NCBI RefSeq assembly: GCF_001418335.1
Contig: NZ_LIPP01000064.1
Span: forward strand, 1 to 41,598
Reading direction: 5' to 3'
Length of the DNA stretch: 41,598 bases
Source: Streptomyces aurantiacus
GTDB taxonomy: Bacteria > Actinomycetota > Actinomycetes > Streptomycetales > Streptomycetaceae
Part shown: positions 33,322 through 41,598 of the stretch, piece by piece
Numbering within the stretch: the stretch's first letter is position 1
Layout: each line of letters begins with the position of its first letter
Program-made: the position numbers and the translations under genes
Notes under the pieces: model-generated
What the model was told of the DNA's origin: nothing
The model's input: the letters and a program-made list of their open reading frames with translations, nothing else
Database searches by the model: none

Positions 33322-34296
33322 CTACCCGGCGGTACGCGACCCAGAAACCCTGGTGTTCCCGACGGTAAGGCGACGCCTGCGCCACAGCACCAGCGGCACC
33401 GCGCCCGCGAGCCCGAGCGCGCTCGGAGCGGCGGCGGTGAGGCCCTGGTCGAAGGTGTCCGGCACCGGAAGCGTCGACCAGCGGGTGGGCGGCCAGGCGA
33501 CGACGATCGCACGTCCGACGGCGTTGCCCACGGGCACGAAGCCCTTGTGCTCGTCCTGCTGGTGGTAGCGGGAGTCCAGCGAGTTCTGCCGGTGGTCACC
33601 CATGACCCAGATTTTGCCTTCGGGAACCTTCACCTTGAACTGGCCGCCGCCGTCGTCCATGGTGCAGGGCGTGTTGCCCGGGTACACGTACGGCTCGTTC
33701 AGAGCCTTGCCGTTGACCCTCAGCGGGCCGGTGCCCTTGCACTCGACGGTGTCGCCGCCGACTCCGATGACGCGCTTGATGAGGTCCTTCTCCTCGGAGG
33801 AGGGCATCAGGCCGATCCAGCTGAGGGCCGTCTGGATCGCGTTCGGATTCGGTGTCGGCTCGCCCGCCAGCCACTTGTCGGGGTCGTGGAAGACGACGAC
33901 CTCGCCGCGCTCGGGCTCCGAGCCGAACCACGGAGTCAGCTTGTCGACGAGGACGCGGTCACCCTGCTGGAGGGTGTTCTGCATCGAGTCCGAGGGGATC
34001 GAGAACGCCTGCACCAGGAACGACTTGATCAGCAGCGCGAGTACCAGCGCGATGCCGATGAGCAGCGGGAGTTCCTTCCAGAAGGACCGCGGCTTGTTCG
34101 GCGCCTTGGCGTCGCCGCCGGCGTCCCGCTCCTTCCCGCTGTCGTCCCCGCCGTCGTGGTGACCGTCGTGGTCACCGGAGCCGTCTCCGGGGGGCACGGC
34201 GTCCTCTGCGGCCGGGGGGACCGTCTCTTCGGATCGTTCCGGTCGCTCCTCTGGACCCTCGTGTCCGGATCGTGCGCCGACCGCCAAATCCCCCAC
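33322..34296 (-). CDS. sipY: Type I signal peptidase SipY
   Basis: This 324-residue protein has an acidic Asp/Gly/His-rich N-terminal tail of ~65 residues, an anchor (LLIGIALVLALLI), Ser in IPSDSMQNTL, Lys in LIKRVIGVGGD, the GDHRQNSLDSR box, and a C-terminal helix before RRRRLTVG. GTG 34296 has GAGGAG 5 bases upstream. GTG 34302 and GTG 34197 (AGAGGAC) are alternatives. With 34296 the gene overlaps the 3' part of sipX by 125 bp; GTG 34197 would cut this to 26 bp. Confidence 0.9.
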   Translation of the reverse strand: MGDLAVGARSGHEGPEERPERSEETVPPAAEDAVPPGDGSGDHDGHHDGGDDSGKERDAGGDAKAPNKPRSFWKELPLLIGIALVLALLIKSFLVQAFSIPSDSMQNTLQQGDRVLVDKLTPWFGSEPERGEVVVFHDPDKWLAGEPTPNPNAIQTALSWIGLMPSSEEKDLIKRVIGVGGDTVECKGTGPLRVNGKALNEPYVYPGNTPCTMDDGGGQFKVKVPEGKIWVMGDHRQNSLDSRYHQQDEHKGFVPVGNAVGRAIVVAWPPTRWSTLPVPDTFDQGLTAAAPSALGLAGAVPLVLWRRRRLTVGNTRVSGSRTAG

Positions 34297-35266
34297 ATCC
34301 ACTCCTCACTCCGTGCCGCCGCCTGCGACGGAAACGACGCAGGCCCACCACTCCCATAACGAGCGGGAGTTCCGCAGGAGTCGGGAGCGGGATCAATCCG
34401 TATCGATCCGAGGTGGCCACCCTATGCGACGTGTCGAGTGCGGTGGTCGACCCGCTTGCCGCGTCGGGCACGGACGCGTAGGTGTCGGGCTCCTTGAAGC
34501 GGCTCCAGTGACCGACGGGCCAGGCGATGACCATGGCACGGCCCACGACGTCCTCGGAGATGGTTCCGCCGTATTTCTCGGTGCGGTGGAAACGGGAGTC
34601 GGCGGAGTTGGACCGGTGATCGCCCATCACCCACAGGCGCCCCTCGGGCACCTTCACCTCGAAGACGAGCGAGGAGGGCTTGTCGCCGGGGTTGATGTAG
34701 GGCTCGTTGAGCGGCATGCCGTTGACGGTGACGCGGCCCTGGGTGTCGCAGCACTTGACGGTGTCGCCGCCGACCGCGACGACCCGCTTGATCAGGTCCC
34801 GTTCGTTGTCGGAGGGCAGCAGGCCGATGAAGGTCAGCCCCTCCTTCACCTGCTTGACGACGATGGGGTCCGCCTTCTTCGCCTTCGGCTGTTCGTCCTC
34901 CAGCCATCCGCCGGGGTCCTTGAACACGACGACGTCGCCGCGCTCGGGCTTCGAGCCGAACCACGGCGTGAGCTTGTCCACCAGGACCCGGTCGCCGATC
35001 CGGATCGTCTGCTCCATGGAGCCCGACGGGATCACGAAGGCCTGGACGAGGAACGTCTTCAGGACGAGCGCTATGAGCAGGGCGACACCGATCAGGAGAG
35101 GTATCTCCTTGACCGCGGAGCGCTGCCTGCGCCGCTTGACCTTCCGGGCCAGCTTGCGCCGCTCGGCCCGGCCGGGCAGCACGGGACCGCCGGTACGCCG
35201 GGTGCCGGTGGGCAGGAGGTCCTCGGCGGCGCTGTGGACGCCGCGGGGCTTGCCGCGGTTACCCAT
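34172..35266 (-). CDS. sipX: Type I signal peptidase SipX
   Basis: This 364-residue protein has a basic N-terminal region (KLARKVKRRRQRS), an anchor (IPLLIGVALLIALVLKTF), catalytic Ser in IPSGSMEQTI, Lys in LIKRVVAVGGD, GDHRSNSADSRFH, and a C-terminal hydrophobic patch (ELPLVMGVVGL). The last ~60 residues are Arg/Gly-rich and overlap the sipY coding region. That tail is longer than usual, so it may result from loss of the ancestral stop codon. ATG 35266 lies 8 bp inside the end of sipW. Confidence 0.9.
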   Translation of the reverse strand: MGNRGKPRGVHSAAEDLLPTGTRRTGGPVLPGRAERRKLARKVKRRRQRSAVKEIPLLIGVALLIALVLKTFLVQAFVIPSGSMEQTIRIGDRVLVDKLTPWFGSKPERGDVVVFKDPGGWLEDEQPKAKKADPIVVKQVKEGLTFIGLLPSDNERDLIKRVVAVGGDTVKCCDTQGRVTVNGMPLNEPYINPGDKPSSLVFEVKVPEGRLWVMGDHRSNSADSRFHRTEKYGGTISEDVVGRAMVIAWPVGHWSRFKEPDTYASVPDAASGSTTALDTSHRVATSDRYGLIPLPTPAELPLVMGVVGLRRFRRRRRHGVRSGCGGFGGRRTIRTRGSRGATGTIRRDGPPGRRGRRAPRRRLR

Positions 35267-36047
35267 GGACACCGTCCACGGTCTCCGGCTCGCTCGTCCC
35301 CGGGGTGGTCCGGTCCACGGCGGTCGGGCCCGTGACGGTCGGACCCGCAGCGGCGGGCACGCGCGCGTAGCCTTCGGCACGTTCGAGGTGGGTCCAGTGG
35401 CCGAGGGGCCAGGCGATCCAGTCGGCTCTGCCGATCACGTCGTCGACGGGGATCATGCCGCCACCCGGGGAGCCGAGGTGGTCACGGGAGTCACGGGAGT
35501 CCCCACGGTGGTCACCGAGGACGAAGAGCGTGCCGTCGGGTACGACGATGTCGAAGGGCACCTCGGACGGCTTGTCCCCCGAGTACACAAACGTCGACTC
35601 GTCGACCGAGCGGCCGTTCACCTCGATCCTCCCCTGCCTGTCGCAGCAGACCACATGGTCTCCCCCCACGCCGACGACACGTTTGATGTAGTCGGCGTCG
35701 CCGAAGTAACCGGTGCCGTCGAACACGACGACGTCACCGCGCCTCGGCTCAGCACCGAAACGGTACGCCAACTTATTTACGAGAACGCGGTCCCCGATCC
35801 TCAATCCCGGCTCCATCGAGCCACTGGGAATCTGGAACGGCTGGATCACGAACCGGGTGACGAGCAGCAGGGAGAACAGACAGAACAGCACGGTCAGGCT
35901 GATCCGCCCGCCCGGCACCCGGTCGGCGGCCCAGGCCACCAACGCGAAACGCGACCGTTCCTCCGCCCCTGCTGTGTCCGAGATCTCCTCGGGCACGGTG
36001 GGGTGGGAGGAGCGGTCGCGCTCCGTCTGCTGTGCTTCGGCGTCCAT
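35259..36047 (-). CDS. sipW: Type I signal peptidase SipW
   Basis: This 262-residue protein has a cytoplasmic tail of ~45 residues, a single anchor (LTVLFCLFSLLLVTRFV), Ser in IPSGSMEPGL, Lys in YIKRVVGVGGD, and GDHRGDSRDSRDH. It lacks the C-terminal membrane helix of its three neighbours. It is the first sip gene after rplS (44 bp). The four paralogues overlap or are close together, and the first three form one unit as in S. lividans. Name follows that cluster; it is not the Bacillus SipW. Confidence 0.9.
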   Translation of the reverse strand: MDAEAQQTERDRSSHPTVPEEISDTAGAEERSRFALVAWAADRVPGGRISLTVLFCLFSLLLVTRFVIQPFQIPSGSMEPGLRIGDRVLVNKLAYRFGAEPRRGDVVVFDGTGYFGDADYIKRVVGVGGDHVVCCDRQGRIEVNGRSVDESTFVYSGDKPSEVPFDIVVPDGTLFVLGDHRGDSRDSRDHLGSPGGGMIPVDDVIGRADWIAWPLGHWTHLERAEGYARVPAAAGPTVTGPTAVDRTTPGTSEPETVDGVHG

Positions 36048-36091
36048 GTGGGCCAGATGCTATCCGGCCCTCAGGCGGACCCGACGCGGGC

Positions 36092-36442
36092 TCACCTGTC
36101 GCGCTTCTCCTTGATCTTCGCGGCCTTGCCGCGCAGGTCACGGAGGTAGTAGAGCTTGGCGCGACGCACGGCGCCACGGCTGACGAGCTCGATCTTCTCG
36201 ACGATCGGGGTGTGCACCGGGAAGGTGCGCTCGACGCCCACGGAGAAGGAGACCTTGCGGACGGAGAAGGTCTCGCGGACACCGGCGCCCTGGCGGCGGA
36301 TGACTACGCCCTTGAACTGCTGCACGCGGGAGCGGTTGCCCTCGATGACGCGGACGTGGACGTTGACGGTGTCACCCGGGCGGAAGGCCGGGATGTCGCT
36401 GCGCAGCGACGCCGAGTCGACGGACTCTAGCAGGTTGGACAT
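36092..36442 (-). CDS. rplS: 50S ribosomal protein L19
   Basis: This 116-residue protein shows the complete L19 sequence ([65 protein letters not shown]). It binds at the 30S-50S interface. ATG 36442 has GAGGAAAG upstream. A small CCCCTG-tgg-CAGGGG hairpin lies in its 135-bp leader at 36535-36549, between trmD and rplS. Confidence 0.97.
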   Translation of the reverse strand: MSNLLESVDSASLRSDIPAFRPGDTVNVHVRVIEGNRSRVQQFKGVVIRRQGAGVRETFSVRKVSFSVGVERTFPVHTPIVEKIELVSRGAVRRAKLYYLRDLRGKAAKIKEKRDR

Positions 36443-36577
36443 GATCGTCTGCTTTCCTCGCCGATGCCACAGGTCATCGACGGAAGTCGGTGGTGCAAGA
36501 AGGGGGCTGTTCTCGTCGGGGCGGGCGTCGTGTCCCCCTGTGGCAGGGGCGCACGCCGGACGACGTACAGCAGCCGC

Positions 36578-37399
36578 CTATTCTTCCACGGTCTCGGGCC
36601 TGCGCCCAAATCGGCCGTCCGGACGGGGCTGCCAGCCGAGGATGGAGAGCATTTCGCGGTCCTTCTTGTCGAAGGCGGCGGGGTCGCAGCGCTCGATGAG
36701 ATCCGGTCTGGTGGCGGTGGTGCGCCGCAGGGCCTCGTCCCGGCGCCAGCGGGCGATCTTTCCGTGGTGGCCGCTGAGCAGCACGTCCGGGATCTCCCGG
36801 CCGCGCCACTGGGGCGGCTTCGTGTAGACCGGCCCCTCCAGGAGATTCGCCATGGCTCCCGGTGCGAACGAGTCGTCCCGGTGCGACTCGGCGTTGCCGA
36901 GGACGCCCGGCAGCAGCCGGGCCACGGCCTCCGTGACGACGAGGACGGCCGCCTCGCCGCCGGCCAGCACGTAGTCGCCGATGGAGACCTCGTGGACGGG
37001 CATGCGGGTCGCGTACTCGTCGATGACACGGCGGTCGATGCCCTCGTAGCGGGCCGGGGTGAAGACCAGCCAGGGGCGCTCGGAGAGCTCGACGGCGAGT
37101 TCCTGGGTGAAGGGGCGCCCGCCGGGTGTGGGGACGACCATGACGGGACCGTGGGAGCCGGTCTCGTAGCCGTCGGCGAGGACGGAGTCCAGTGCGTCGC
37201 CCCAGGGCTCGGTCTTCATGACCATGCCGGGGCCGCCGCCGTACGGGGTGTCGTCGACCGTGTTGTGCCGGTCGTAGGTCCACTCCCGCAGATCATGCAC
37301 GTGCACATTCAGCTGTCCACGCGCGCGTGCCTTCCCGACGAGGGAGACGTTCAGGGGGTCCAGGTACTCGGGGAAGATCGTGAGGACGTCGAGCCGCAT
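36578..37399 (-). CDS. trmD: tRNA (guanine37-N1)-methyltransferase TrmD
   Basis: This 273-residue SPOUT methyltransferase prevents frameshifting by methylating G37 of tRNAs. Family marks are [37 protein letters not shown], and the knot sequence SIGDYVLAGGEAA. Length is normal. The ATG shares one base with the rimM stop (TGATG). The C-terminal extension RFGRRPETVEE is short. Confidence 0.97.
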   Translation of the reverse strand: MRLDVLTIFPEYLDPLNVSLVGKARARGQLNVHVHDLREWTYDRHNTVDDTPYGGGPGMVMKTEPWGDALDSVLADGYETGSHGPVMVVPTPGGRPFTQELAVELSERPWLVFTPARYEGIDRRVIDEYATRMPVHEVSIGDYVLAGGEAAVLVVTEAVARLLPGVLGNAESHRDDSFAPGAMANLLEGPVYTKPPQWRGREIPDVLLSGHHGKIARWRRDEALRRTTATRPDLIERCDPAAFDKKDREMLSILGWQPRPDGRFGRRPETVEE

Positions 37400-38070
37400 C
37401 AGGCGTCGGCTCCCGGTCCGCTGCCCGCACCGGTGCCGGAGGCGTTCTCGGCCTCGCCCGGGGGGACGGTGTCCGCCGAAGAGTCGGTGTCCGCCGGATC
37501 GACAGTGTCCGCGTCCTTGGACGAGCCGGTGTCCGCGTCCCTGGAGGTGGCGATCTCCGCCCTGTCGTCGATCAGTCCGGGCGGCGGGTCGATGACCGCC
37601 CGCTGCCTCTCCAGGTCGATCTCGACGACGATCTCCTCGACGAACGGGATCAGCACCTCGGTCCCGTCGGCCCGCTCGACCACGAAGAGGTCCTGCGAGG
37701 GCAGGTGCGAGATCTCGGTGAGCCGCCCGACCTCGGTGCCGTCCCGCAGGACGACGTCCAGGTCCATGAGCTGGTGGTCGTAGTACTCGTCCGGGTCCTC
37801 GGGCACGTCGTCCGGGTCGACCTCGGCGATCAGCAGGGTGTTGCGCAGCGACTCGGCGGCGGTGCGGTCTCGTACGCCCGCGAAGCGCAGCAGGAGGCGG
37901 CCACTGTGCACCCGCCCCGTCTCGATGGTCAGCGGACCGGCCGTGGCGGGGTCCGTGGCCAGGACGGCACCGGGCGCGAGCCGCAGCTCCGGCTCGTCGG
38001 TACGTACCTCGACGGTGACCTCGCCCTTGATGCCATGGGCGCGGCCCACCCGCGCGACTACCAGCTGCAC
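37399..38070 (-). CDS. rimM: 16S rRNA processing protein RimM with acidic tail
   Basis: This 223-residue protein helps mature the 30S head and binds S19. It has the N-terminal RimM barrel ([20 protein letters not shown]) and the PRC-barrel ([12 protein letters not shown]). About 55 C-terminal residues are an Asp/Thr/Ser-rich, repeat-like extension ([14 protein letters not shown]) absent from most RimM proteins. GTG 38070 gives the family start, with AGGAG nine bases upstream. Confidence 0.95.
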   Translation of the reverse strand: MQLVVARVGRAHGIKGEVTVEVRTDEPELRLAPGAVLATDPATAGPLTIETGRVHSGRLLLRFAGVRDRTAAESLRNTLLIAEVDPDDVPEDPDEYYDHQLMDLDVVLRDGTEVGRLTEISHLPSQDLFVVERADGTEVLIPFVEEIVVEIDLERQRAVIDPPPGLIDDRAEIATSRDADTGSSKDADTVDPADTDSSADTVPPGEAENASGTGAGSGPGADA

Positions 38071-38120
38071 TTGCTTGATCTCCTGTCGTGGGTCCACGGC
38101 GTCACCGCGTGGACGACTTC

Positions 38121-38154
38121 GGGCCGGGGACGGCCCTCAGGCCCTCCCCGGCCC
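38121..38154 (-). terminator. Strong hairpin between KH gene and rimM
   Basis: GGGCCGGGGA (38121-38130) pairs with TCCCCGGCCC (38145-38154), extendable by two pairs outward, around a 14-base loop. It starts 20 bp past the KH stop codon and may attenuate rpsP-KH transcription into rimM. Confidence 0.6.
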
Positions 38155-38174
38155 GAGCCGGTGCTACATGTACG

Positions 38175-38414
38175 TCAGCGGACGTGGTCCACGTCGACAA
38201 GGTCGACACGGACTCCGCGGCCGCCGATGGCGCCCACGACGGTGCGCAGGGCGCGCGCGGTGCGGCCGTTGCGGCCGATCACCTTACCGAGGTCGTCGGG
38301 GTGGACCCGGACCTCAAGGACACGCCCTCGGCGCAGGTCGCGCGAAGCGACCTGCACGTCGTCCGGGTTGTCGACGATGCCCTTCACGAGGTGCTCGAGA
38401 GCCTCCTCGAGCAT
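38175..38414 (-). CDS. KH-domain RNA-binding protein (KhpA/YlqC type)
   Basis: This 79-residue protein is one KH domain with the RNA-binding loop IGRNGR (GxxG) and the preceding VHPDDLGKV strand-helix. KhpA-like proteins bind structured RNA and sRNAs in Gram-positive bacteria. It begins 2 bp after the rpsP stop, so both are translated from the same message; association of rpsP with a KH gene is very widely conserved. Confidence 0.95.
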   Translation of the reverse strand: MLEEALEHLVKGIVDNPDDVQVASRDLRRGRVLEVRVHPDDLGKVIGRNGRTARALRTVVGAIGGRGVRVDLVDVDHVR

Positions 38415-38416
38415 GC

Positions 38417-38836
38417 TCAGGCCTCGGTCGACGCGGACTCGGCGGTGGCCTCGTCCTTCTTCTCAGCCTTCTTCTTCTGGGTGATGGCCTCACCCTTGCC
38501 CTCGGTGTCGCCACCCAGGGCTTCGAACAGCGGGCGCGTGGCCTTCGGCTCCGCGACGAGCAGCGGCGGCGGGGCGGGCTCGCCCTTGTGCTTCTGCCAG
38601 TCGCCGGTCAGCTTGAGAATGGCGAGAACGGGCTCGGTCGGCTGCGCGCCGACACCCAGCCAGTACTGCGCACGCTCGGAGTCGACCTCGATGCGCGAGG
38701 GGTTCTGCACCGGGTGGTACAGGCCGATCTCCTCGATGGCCCGGCCATCACGGCGGGTACGGGAGTCGGCGACGACGATGCGGTAGTGAGGCGAACGGAT
38801 CTTGCCCAGACGCTTCAGCTTGATCTTGACTGCCAC
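38417..38836 (-). CDS. rpsP: 30S ribosomal protein S16
   Basis: This 139-residue protein contains the S16 core ([50 protein letters not shown]) and a Lys/Glu/Ala-rich tail of about 50 residues typical of actinomycetes. GTG 38836 has AGGAG about 11 bases upstream. It is the first gene of the rpsP-KH-rimM-trmD group. Confidence 0.96.
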   Translation of the reverse strand: MAVKIKLKRLGKIRSPHYRIVVADSRTRRDGRAIEEIGLYHPVQNPSRIEVDSERAQYWLGVGAQPTEPVLAILKLTGDWQKHKGEPAPPPLLVAEPKATRPLFEALGGDTEGKGEAITQKKKAEKKDEATAESASTEA

Positions 38837-39198
38837 GGAAGTGGTGTCTCCTGGTCTTGACGTGGTTGGGCACGGCGAGATTGCCGCGTGGGGTTGCGGT
38901 ACCCGAGTGCCCGATGGACGCGTCAGCCGGAGGAGAGAGGGGTCCTGTGCGGCTGCGAGTACAGCTGACCATTCTGCCACACCCGGACAGCCCCCTCGAA
39001 CCGGGCAGCCGCCCGGCAGTCCCCGGCAGTTTCCGGCACTCCGCGAGCAGCGGTCGGCCGGACCGCGGCACTGCCGGGCCCGGCGTGGGTGCCGGTGTCG
39101 AGGTGGGCCGTCGCACGAGCCGGCACCCACGAAGTGCCGCCGCGCTCTCCCGCACACCCCGGCGGTCCGTACGACCCGCCGCTGCGTCTGCTCTCCGC
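38837..39198 (-). other. 362-bp intergenic region upstream of rpsP
   Basis: No gene is seen. The region must contain the rpsP promoter on the minus strand, and holds a long inverted repeat, GTGGGTGCCGG (39085-39095) with CCGGCACCCAC (39120-39130), an 11-bp stem with a 24-base loop. This stem lies 69 bp past the stop of the SprT-like gene and is its likely terminator. A smaller palindrome GCCGGGCCCGGC follows near 39073-39084. Confidence 0.6.
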
Positions 39199-39795
39199 TC
39201 AGCCCGCTGCCGCGCCGACCACCTCCGGGATACGGAACGGCTTCCCGCACCCTCCGCACACGATCGGCGCCTGTGCGAGGACCGACGGAACGACGCGGAC
39301 ATTGCGTCCGCAGTCGCAGACCGCCTTCACGCGCACGCCCCCTCCGGAGGAGCCGTGCCGGGCGGCCGGACCCCGGAAGCTGCGGGCCGTGTCGGCGGCG
39401 GTCGCGACCGTGTGCGCCTTGAGGGCGCGCTGCAGCCGCTCGACCGTCGGGCGGTAGCGCCGCTTCGCCTCGGGGTTGAGCGTGACCAGCGAGAAGCCAC
39501 TGCTGGGATGCGGCTCCTCGGGGTGGTCCAGACCCAACTCCTCGGCGATTGCGAGGAATCTGCGGTTGTGGTACCGGCCGGCGCGAGAGGTGTCTCGGAC
39601 TCCTCGGGCGGCGGCGATGCCGTGGACTGCTTCGTGAAGCAGTCGTTCGAAGGAGAGTTCGTGTCCGCAGGCGGACGACGACTCTCCGATCAGGGACTCT
39701 GGCGCGGCAAGATCGGGCAGCTCGGGGTGGTGCCGCTGAATGTCGGCCCACGCCCCTGCCAGCTCTGCGGCGAGAACAGGTGGTGTCGTGCTCAC
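39199..39795 (-). CDS. SprT-like zinc metalloprotein
   Basis: This 198-residue protein has the zinc protease motif H54-E-A-V-H58 in a helix, followed about 20 residues later by [15 protein letters not shown], which can supply the third ligand. A C-terminal zinc ribbon is formed by CDCG and CGGCG. This is the arrangement of SprT/Spartan-type proteins, which in eukaryotes cut DNA-protein cross-links; bacterial members are little studied. GTG 39795 is the start; the upstream frame is shadow. It is conserved at this position near rpsP in Streptomyces. It stands alone. Confidence 0.78.
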   Translation of the reverse strand: MSTTPPVLAAELAGAWADIQRHHPELPDLAAPESLIGESSSACGHELSFERLLHEAVHGIAAARGVRDTSRAGRYHNRRFLAIAEELGLDHPEEPHPSSGFSLVTLNPEAKRRYRPTVERLQRALKAHTVATAADTARSFRGPAARHGSSGGGVRVKAVCDCGRNVRVVPSVLAQAPIVCGGCGKPFRIPEVVGAAAG

Positions 39796-40682
39796 GTAAT
39801 GAGAACGAGCCGGGGTGCCTCTGTGTTCCTATTCCGGGGCATCCCAAATATTTTGCACGTACCCGTCAGTTGCCGCTGATGCGTCCTGACGAGGGCGGGT
39901 GCGCTGATCTGCGGAGAAGCCTCACAGTTCGCACCTAGCCGGTACGTAGTGACGTGTACGTCCCGGCGCGTAGCCGCTGTCTGCGGGCCGGGACACCTGG
40001 GCCGCCGGATGCGCAAGAGGCGTTTCGGTCCTTCTGGCGGCGGAACGCCGGACTCAGTGGACGCGGGTCATGACGGCGACGTTACCGGGTGCGCCGTCGG
40101 CCTCGGTCACCGACCCGTTTCCGGCCACCGGACACCTGATTACCGGACACGGACGAGGACACGGACACCGCACGGTCGCCGCGTGCGCGGTCGGCCCGGT
40201 CTCCGGGCCCGGAGCAGCGCATGGTCTCTTCCCGCGCGGTGGGCAGTCGGTGTCCCTGGACGGCTTCCGATGGATCGCCGGGCTCGCGGATCTTGGCCCG
40301 AACCACGTCGTCGGCCCTGACGGCGAGTACCACGACCTGGACGGAGTTGGACGGAGACCTGGACGGGGCGAGGCGCGGTGGCGCCCGCAACCCACGGTCA
40401 TCGCCGTGCGGCACGATCAGGCCAATCGCCATGCGGGTGGGAGACCCCGGAGACCCCAACAACCCCAGCGGCCCCAACCGCAATGACTTGCCGTACGGGC
40501 ACATGTTGCCGGTATGTGAATTCTTTCCGGCGCGCGCCGATGGTACGCAAACCGGGCTCCGTAACCCCTGGACGCCACGGCGGGCGCGGAGTTTCCTGGC
40601 ATACGGGGGGAGTGCGAGCGCACTGCACGGGGGTGAGGAAACGGAGCACGAAGGCAACTCTCGGCGGATTGGGGCACATTCG
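39796..40682. other. 887-bp region between divergent SprT-like and methyltransferase genes
   Basis: The first ~150 bp contain a notably A/T-rich patch (AAATATTTTG near 39847-39856), a likely promoter area for the minus-strand gene. The rest has raised G/C third positions in one + strand frame at 40070-40486 (listed separately at low confidence). No RNA gene or repeat is recognised. Confidence 0.4.
40070..40486 (+). CDS. Possible hypothetical protein (uncertain gene)
   Basis: A 138-codon frame starting with ATG at 40070 keeps G or C in most third positions in its middle part, where it reads VSLDGFRWIAGLADLGPNHV and DGEYHDLDGVG, a composition like a folded protein. The ends are Gly/His-rich (GRGHGHRT) and Pro/Gln/Arg-rich (PRRPQQPQRPQPQ) and less convincing. 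A clear ribosome-binding site is absent and no family is recognised. The frame could equally be noncoding DNA before the methyltransferase gene. Confidence 0.25.
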   Translation: MTATLPGAPSASVTDPFPATGHLITGHGRGHGHRTVAACAVGPVSGPGAAHGLFPRGGQSVSLDGFRWIAGLADLGPNHVVGPDGEYHDLDGVGRRPGRGEARWRPQPTVIAVRHDQANRHAGGRPRRPQQPQRPQPQ

Positions 40683-41546
40683 ATGACACCTACGCTCGTG
40701 CGGCAGCACCTACCTCACTCAGGGGCCGCGCCCCAGGTGGATCCGTGGGCACGCGCGCGTGACTGGGCCGAGATTCAGGAGCGGATGCTGGTTCCGCTCT
40801 ACGAGGCCGTCTACGAGCGACTCGAAGTGGGTTCCTCCACCAGGCTGTTGGGGCTCGGCTGCGGGTCCGGCCTGGCGCTGCTGATGGCGGCGGCGCGGGG
40901 GGCCTCGGTCACCGGTGTCCAGGCCCACGCGCCGGAGCGGCTGGCTCTCGCGCGGGAACGTCTACTGCCCGAGGCAGGGGGCACGCGCACGCGCGTGCGT
41001 GCCGGTGTCCGGCTGACGGACGGGGAGCCGGCGGACCTCGGCGACGCGGCGACGGCGGCGTGCGATCTGGTGACCGCCTTCGAGCCGATCGGGTGTGTGG
41101 CCGACGACTCCGACGGTCTCGCCGAGTCGCTGGCGGCTGCGGCTCCGCTCGTCGGCCGGGGCGTTCCCGTGGTCCTCGCGGGCTGGGGGCCTCCGGAGCG
41201 GTGTGCCACGTCCTCGGTGCTGCGGGTCGCCACCAAGCTGGCGGATCCGCTGCGCGGTGCGGGCAGGTGGCGCCCGGCTCTCCGTGACGACCTGGAGGAG
41301 GTCGCCCAGCGTGCCGGTCTTCGGCCCGACGGGTCCGGTCGGGTCGCGTGCCCCTTCGGGTACGCGGACGTGGACAACGCCGTACGGGGGTTGCTGTCCA
41401 CGGGGCTCTTCGATGCGGCTGTCGCCGCCACGGATCAGGAACAGGTCGACAAGGAGGTGCGGGAGGCGCTGCATCCGTACCGGCGGGGGGACGGGACGGT
41501 GTGGATGCCGAACGTCTTCCGGTATCTGATCGCCCGGACGGCCTGA
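40683..41546 (+). CDS. SAM-dependent methyltransferase (class I fold)
   Basis: This 287-residue protein has the class I SAM-binding motif LLGLGCGSGLALLMAAARGA (around residues 55-74) followed by an acidic/hydrophobic loop VTGVQAHAPERLALAR. Later strands (CDLVTAFEPIGCV and VPVVLAGWG) fit the fold. It lacks the residues that would identify an RNA, protein or small-molecule subgroup; homologues are conserved next to rpsP in Streptomyces without known target. ATG 40683 is chosen because family-like sequence begins there (TPTLVRQHLPHSG); the frame continues upstream without similarity. Confidence 0.85.
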   Translation: MTPTLVRQHLPHSGAAPQVDPWARARDWAEIQERMLVPLYEAVYERLEVGSSTRLLGLGCGSGLALLMAAARGASVTGVQAHAPERLALARERLLPEAGGTRTRVRAGVRLTDGEPADLGDAATAACDLVTAFEPIGCVADDSDGLAESLAAAAPLVGRGVPVVLAGWGPPERCATSSVLRVATKLADPLRGAGRWRPALRDDLEEVAQRAGLRPDGSGRVACPFGYADVDNAVRGLLSTGLFDAAVAATDQEQVDKEVREALHPYRRGDGTVWMPNVFRYLIARTA

Positions 41547-41598
41547 GCCGACGCGCGTGCGTGGCGGGGGTGTTTTCTTCGCCCCCGCCGCCCCTACC

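Overview
The window is a stretch of a high-GC actinomycete chromosome, almost certainly Streptomyces. The evidence is the strong G/C third-position bias, the frequent GTG starts, the developmental sigma factor whiG, a cluster of four type I signal peptidase genes (sipWXYZ), an LAETG-type sortase substrate, and the conserved order rpsP-KH-rimM-trmD-rplS-sip cluster-nudix-DUF2469-yraN-yifB-dprA-whiG ... rpsB-tsf-pyrH-frr-cdsA-rlmN. The core block is read on the minus strand from about 39.8 kb down to 7.5 kb. No tRNA, rRNA or CRISPR array was seen.

Layout. 1-3.2 kb (+ strand): the 3' end of an FtsX-like permease gene, a VOC/glyoxalase-fold protein, a LOG/lysine-decarboxylase-fold protein and an LAETG cell-wall protein with a clear terminator. 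3.4-7.5 kb (- strand): a thiamine ABC importer (thiB-thiP-thiQ) preceded by a TPP riboswitch and a 13-bp GC stem that looks like its expression platform. 7.5-8.6 kb: rlmN. 8.6-20.3 kb: an integrated mobile element. 20.4-25.2 kb: cdsA, frr, pyrH, tsf, rpsB. 25.5-27.0 kb: a divergent M23 peptidase and a TetR regulator. 27.2-31.9 kb: whiG, dprA, yifB, yraN, DUF2469. 31.9-36.0 kb: a Nudix gene and four signal peptidases. 36.1-38.8 kb: rplS, trmD, rimM, KH protein, rpsP. 39.2-41.5 kb: an SprT-like zinc protein and a methyltransferase on opposite strands.

The most interesting part is the 11.65-kb element at 8611-20265. It is bounded by a perfect 40-bp direct repeat that contains the rlmN start codon, so it is inserted at the 5' end of a protein-coding gene and has separated rlmN from its ancestral neighbour cdsA. 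The outer copy keeps rlmN intact; the other copy leaves a 20-codon rlmN 5' remnant. An 18-bp sequence occurs 72-79 bp inside each end in the same orientation, as expected of integrase arm sites. The gene set (GntR and XRE regulators, HD and Nudix hydrolases, a DUF4097 protein, a DUF2637 SpdB-like membrane protein, an RRQRL zinc protein, a tyrosine integrase) is that of a Streptomyces integrative and conjugative element (AICE). Replication and excisionase genes are missing, and the integrase catalytic domain is fused in frame to what looks like the N-terminus of the TraB translocase. The simplest reading is one large deletion that grounded the element.

The relic still carries possible cargo: a 549-residue protein of lower GC with a C-terminal HEPN-type R-x4-H motif next to the left end, a Pycsar-effector-like three-helix membrane protein without a cyclase, a PP-loop/PAPS-reductase-like protein, and a divergent pair of single-span membrane proteins at the right end. 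Three similar intergenic hairpins precede three of its transcription units.
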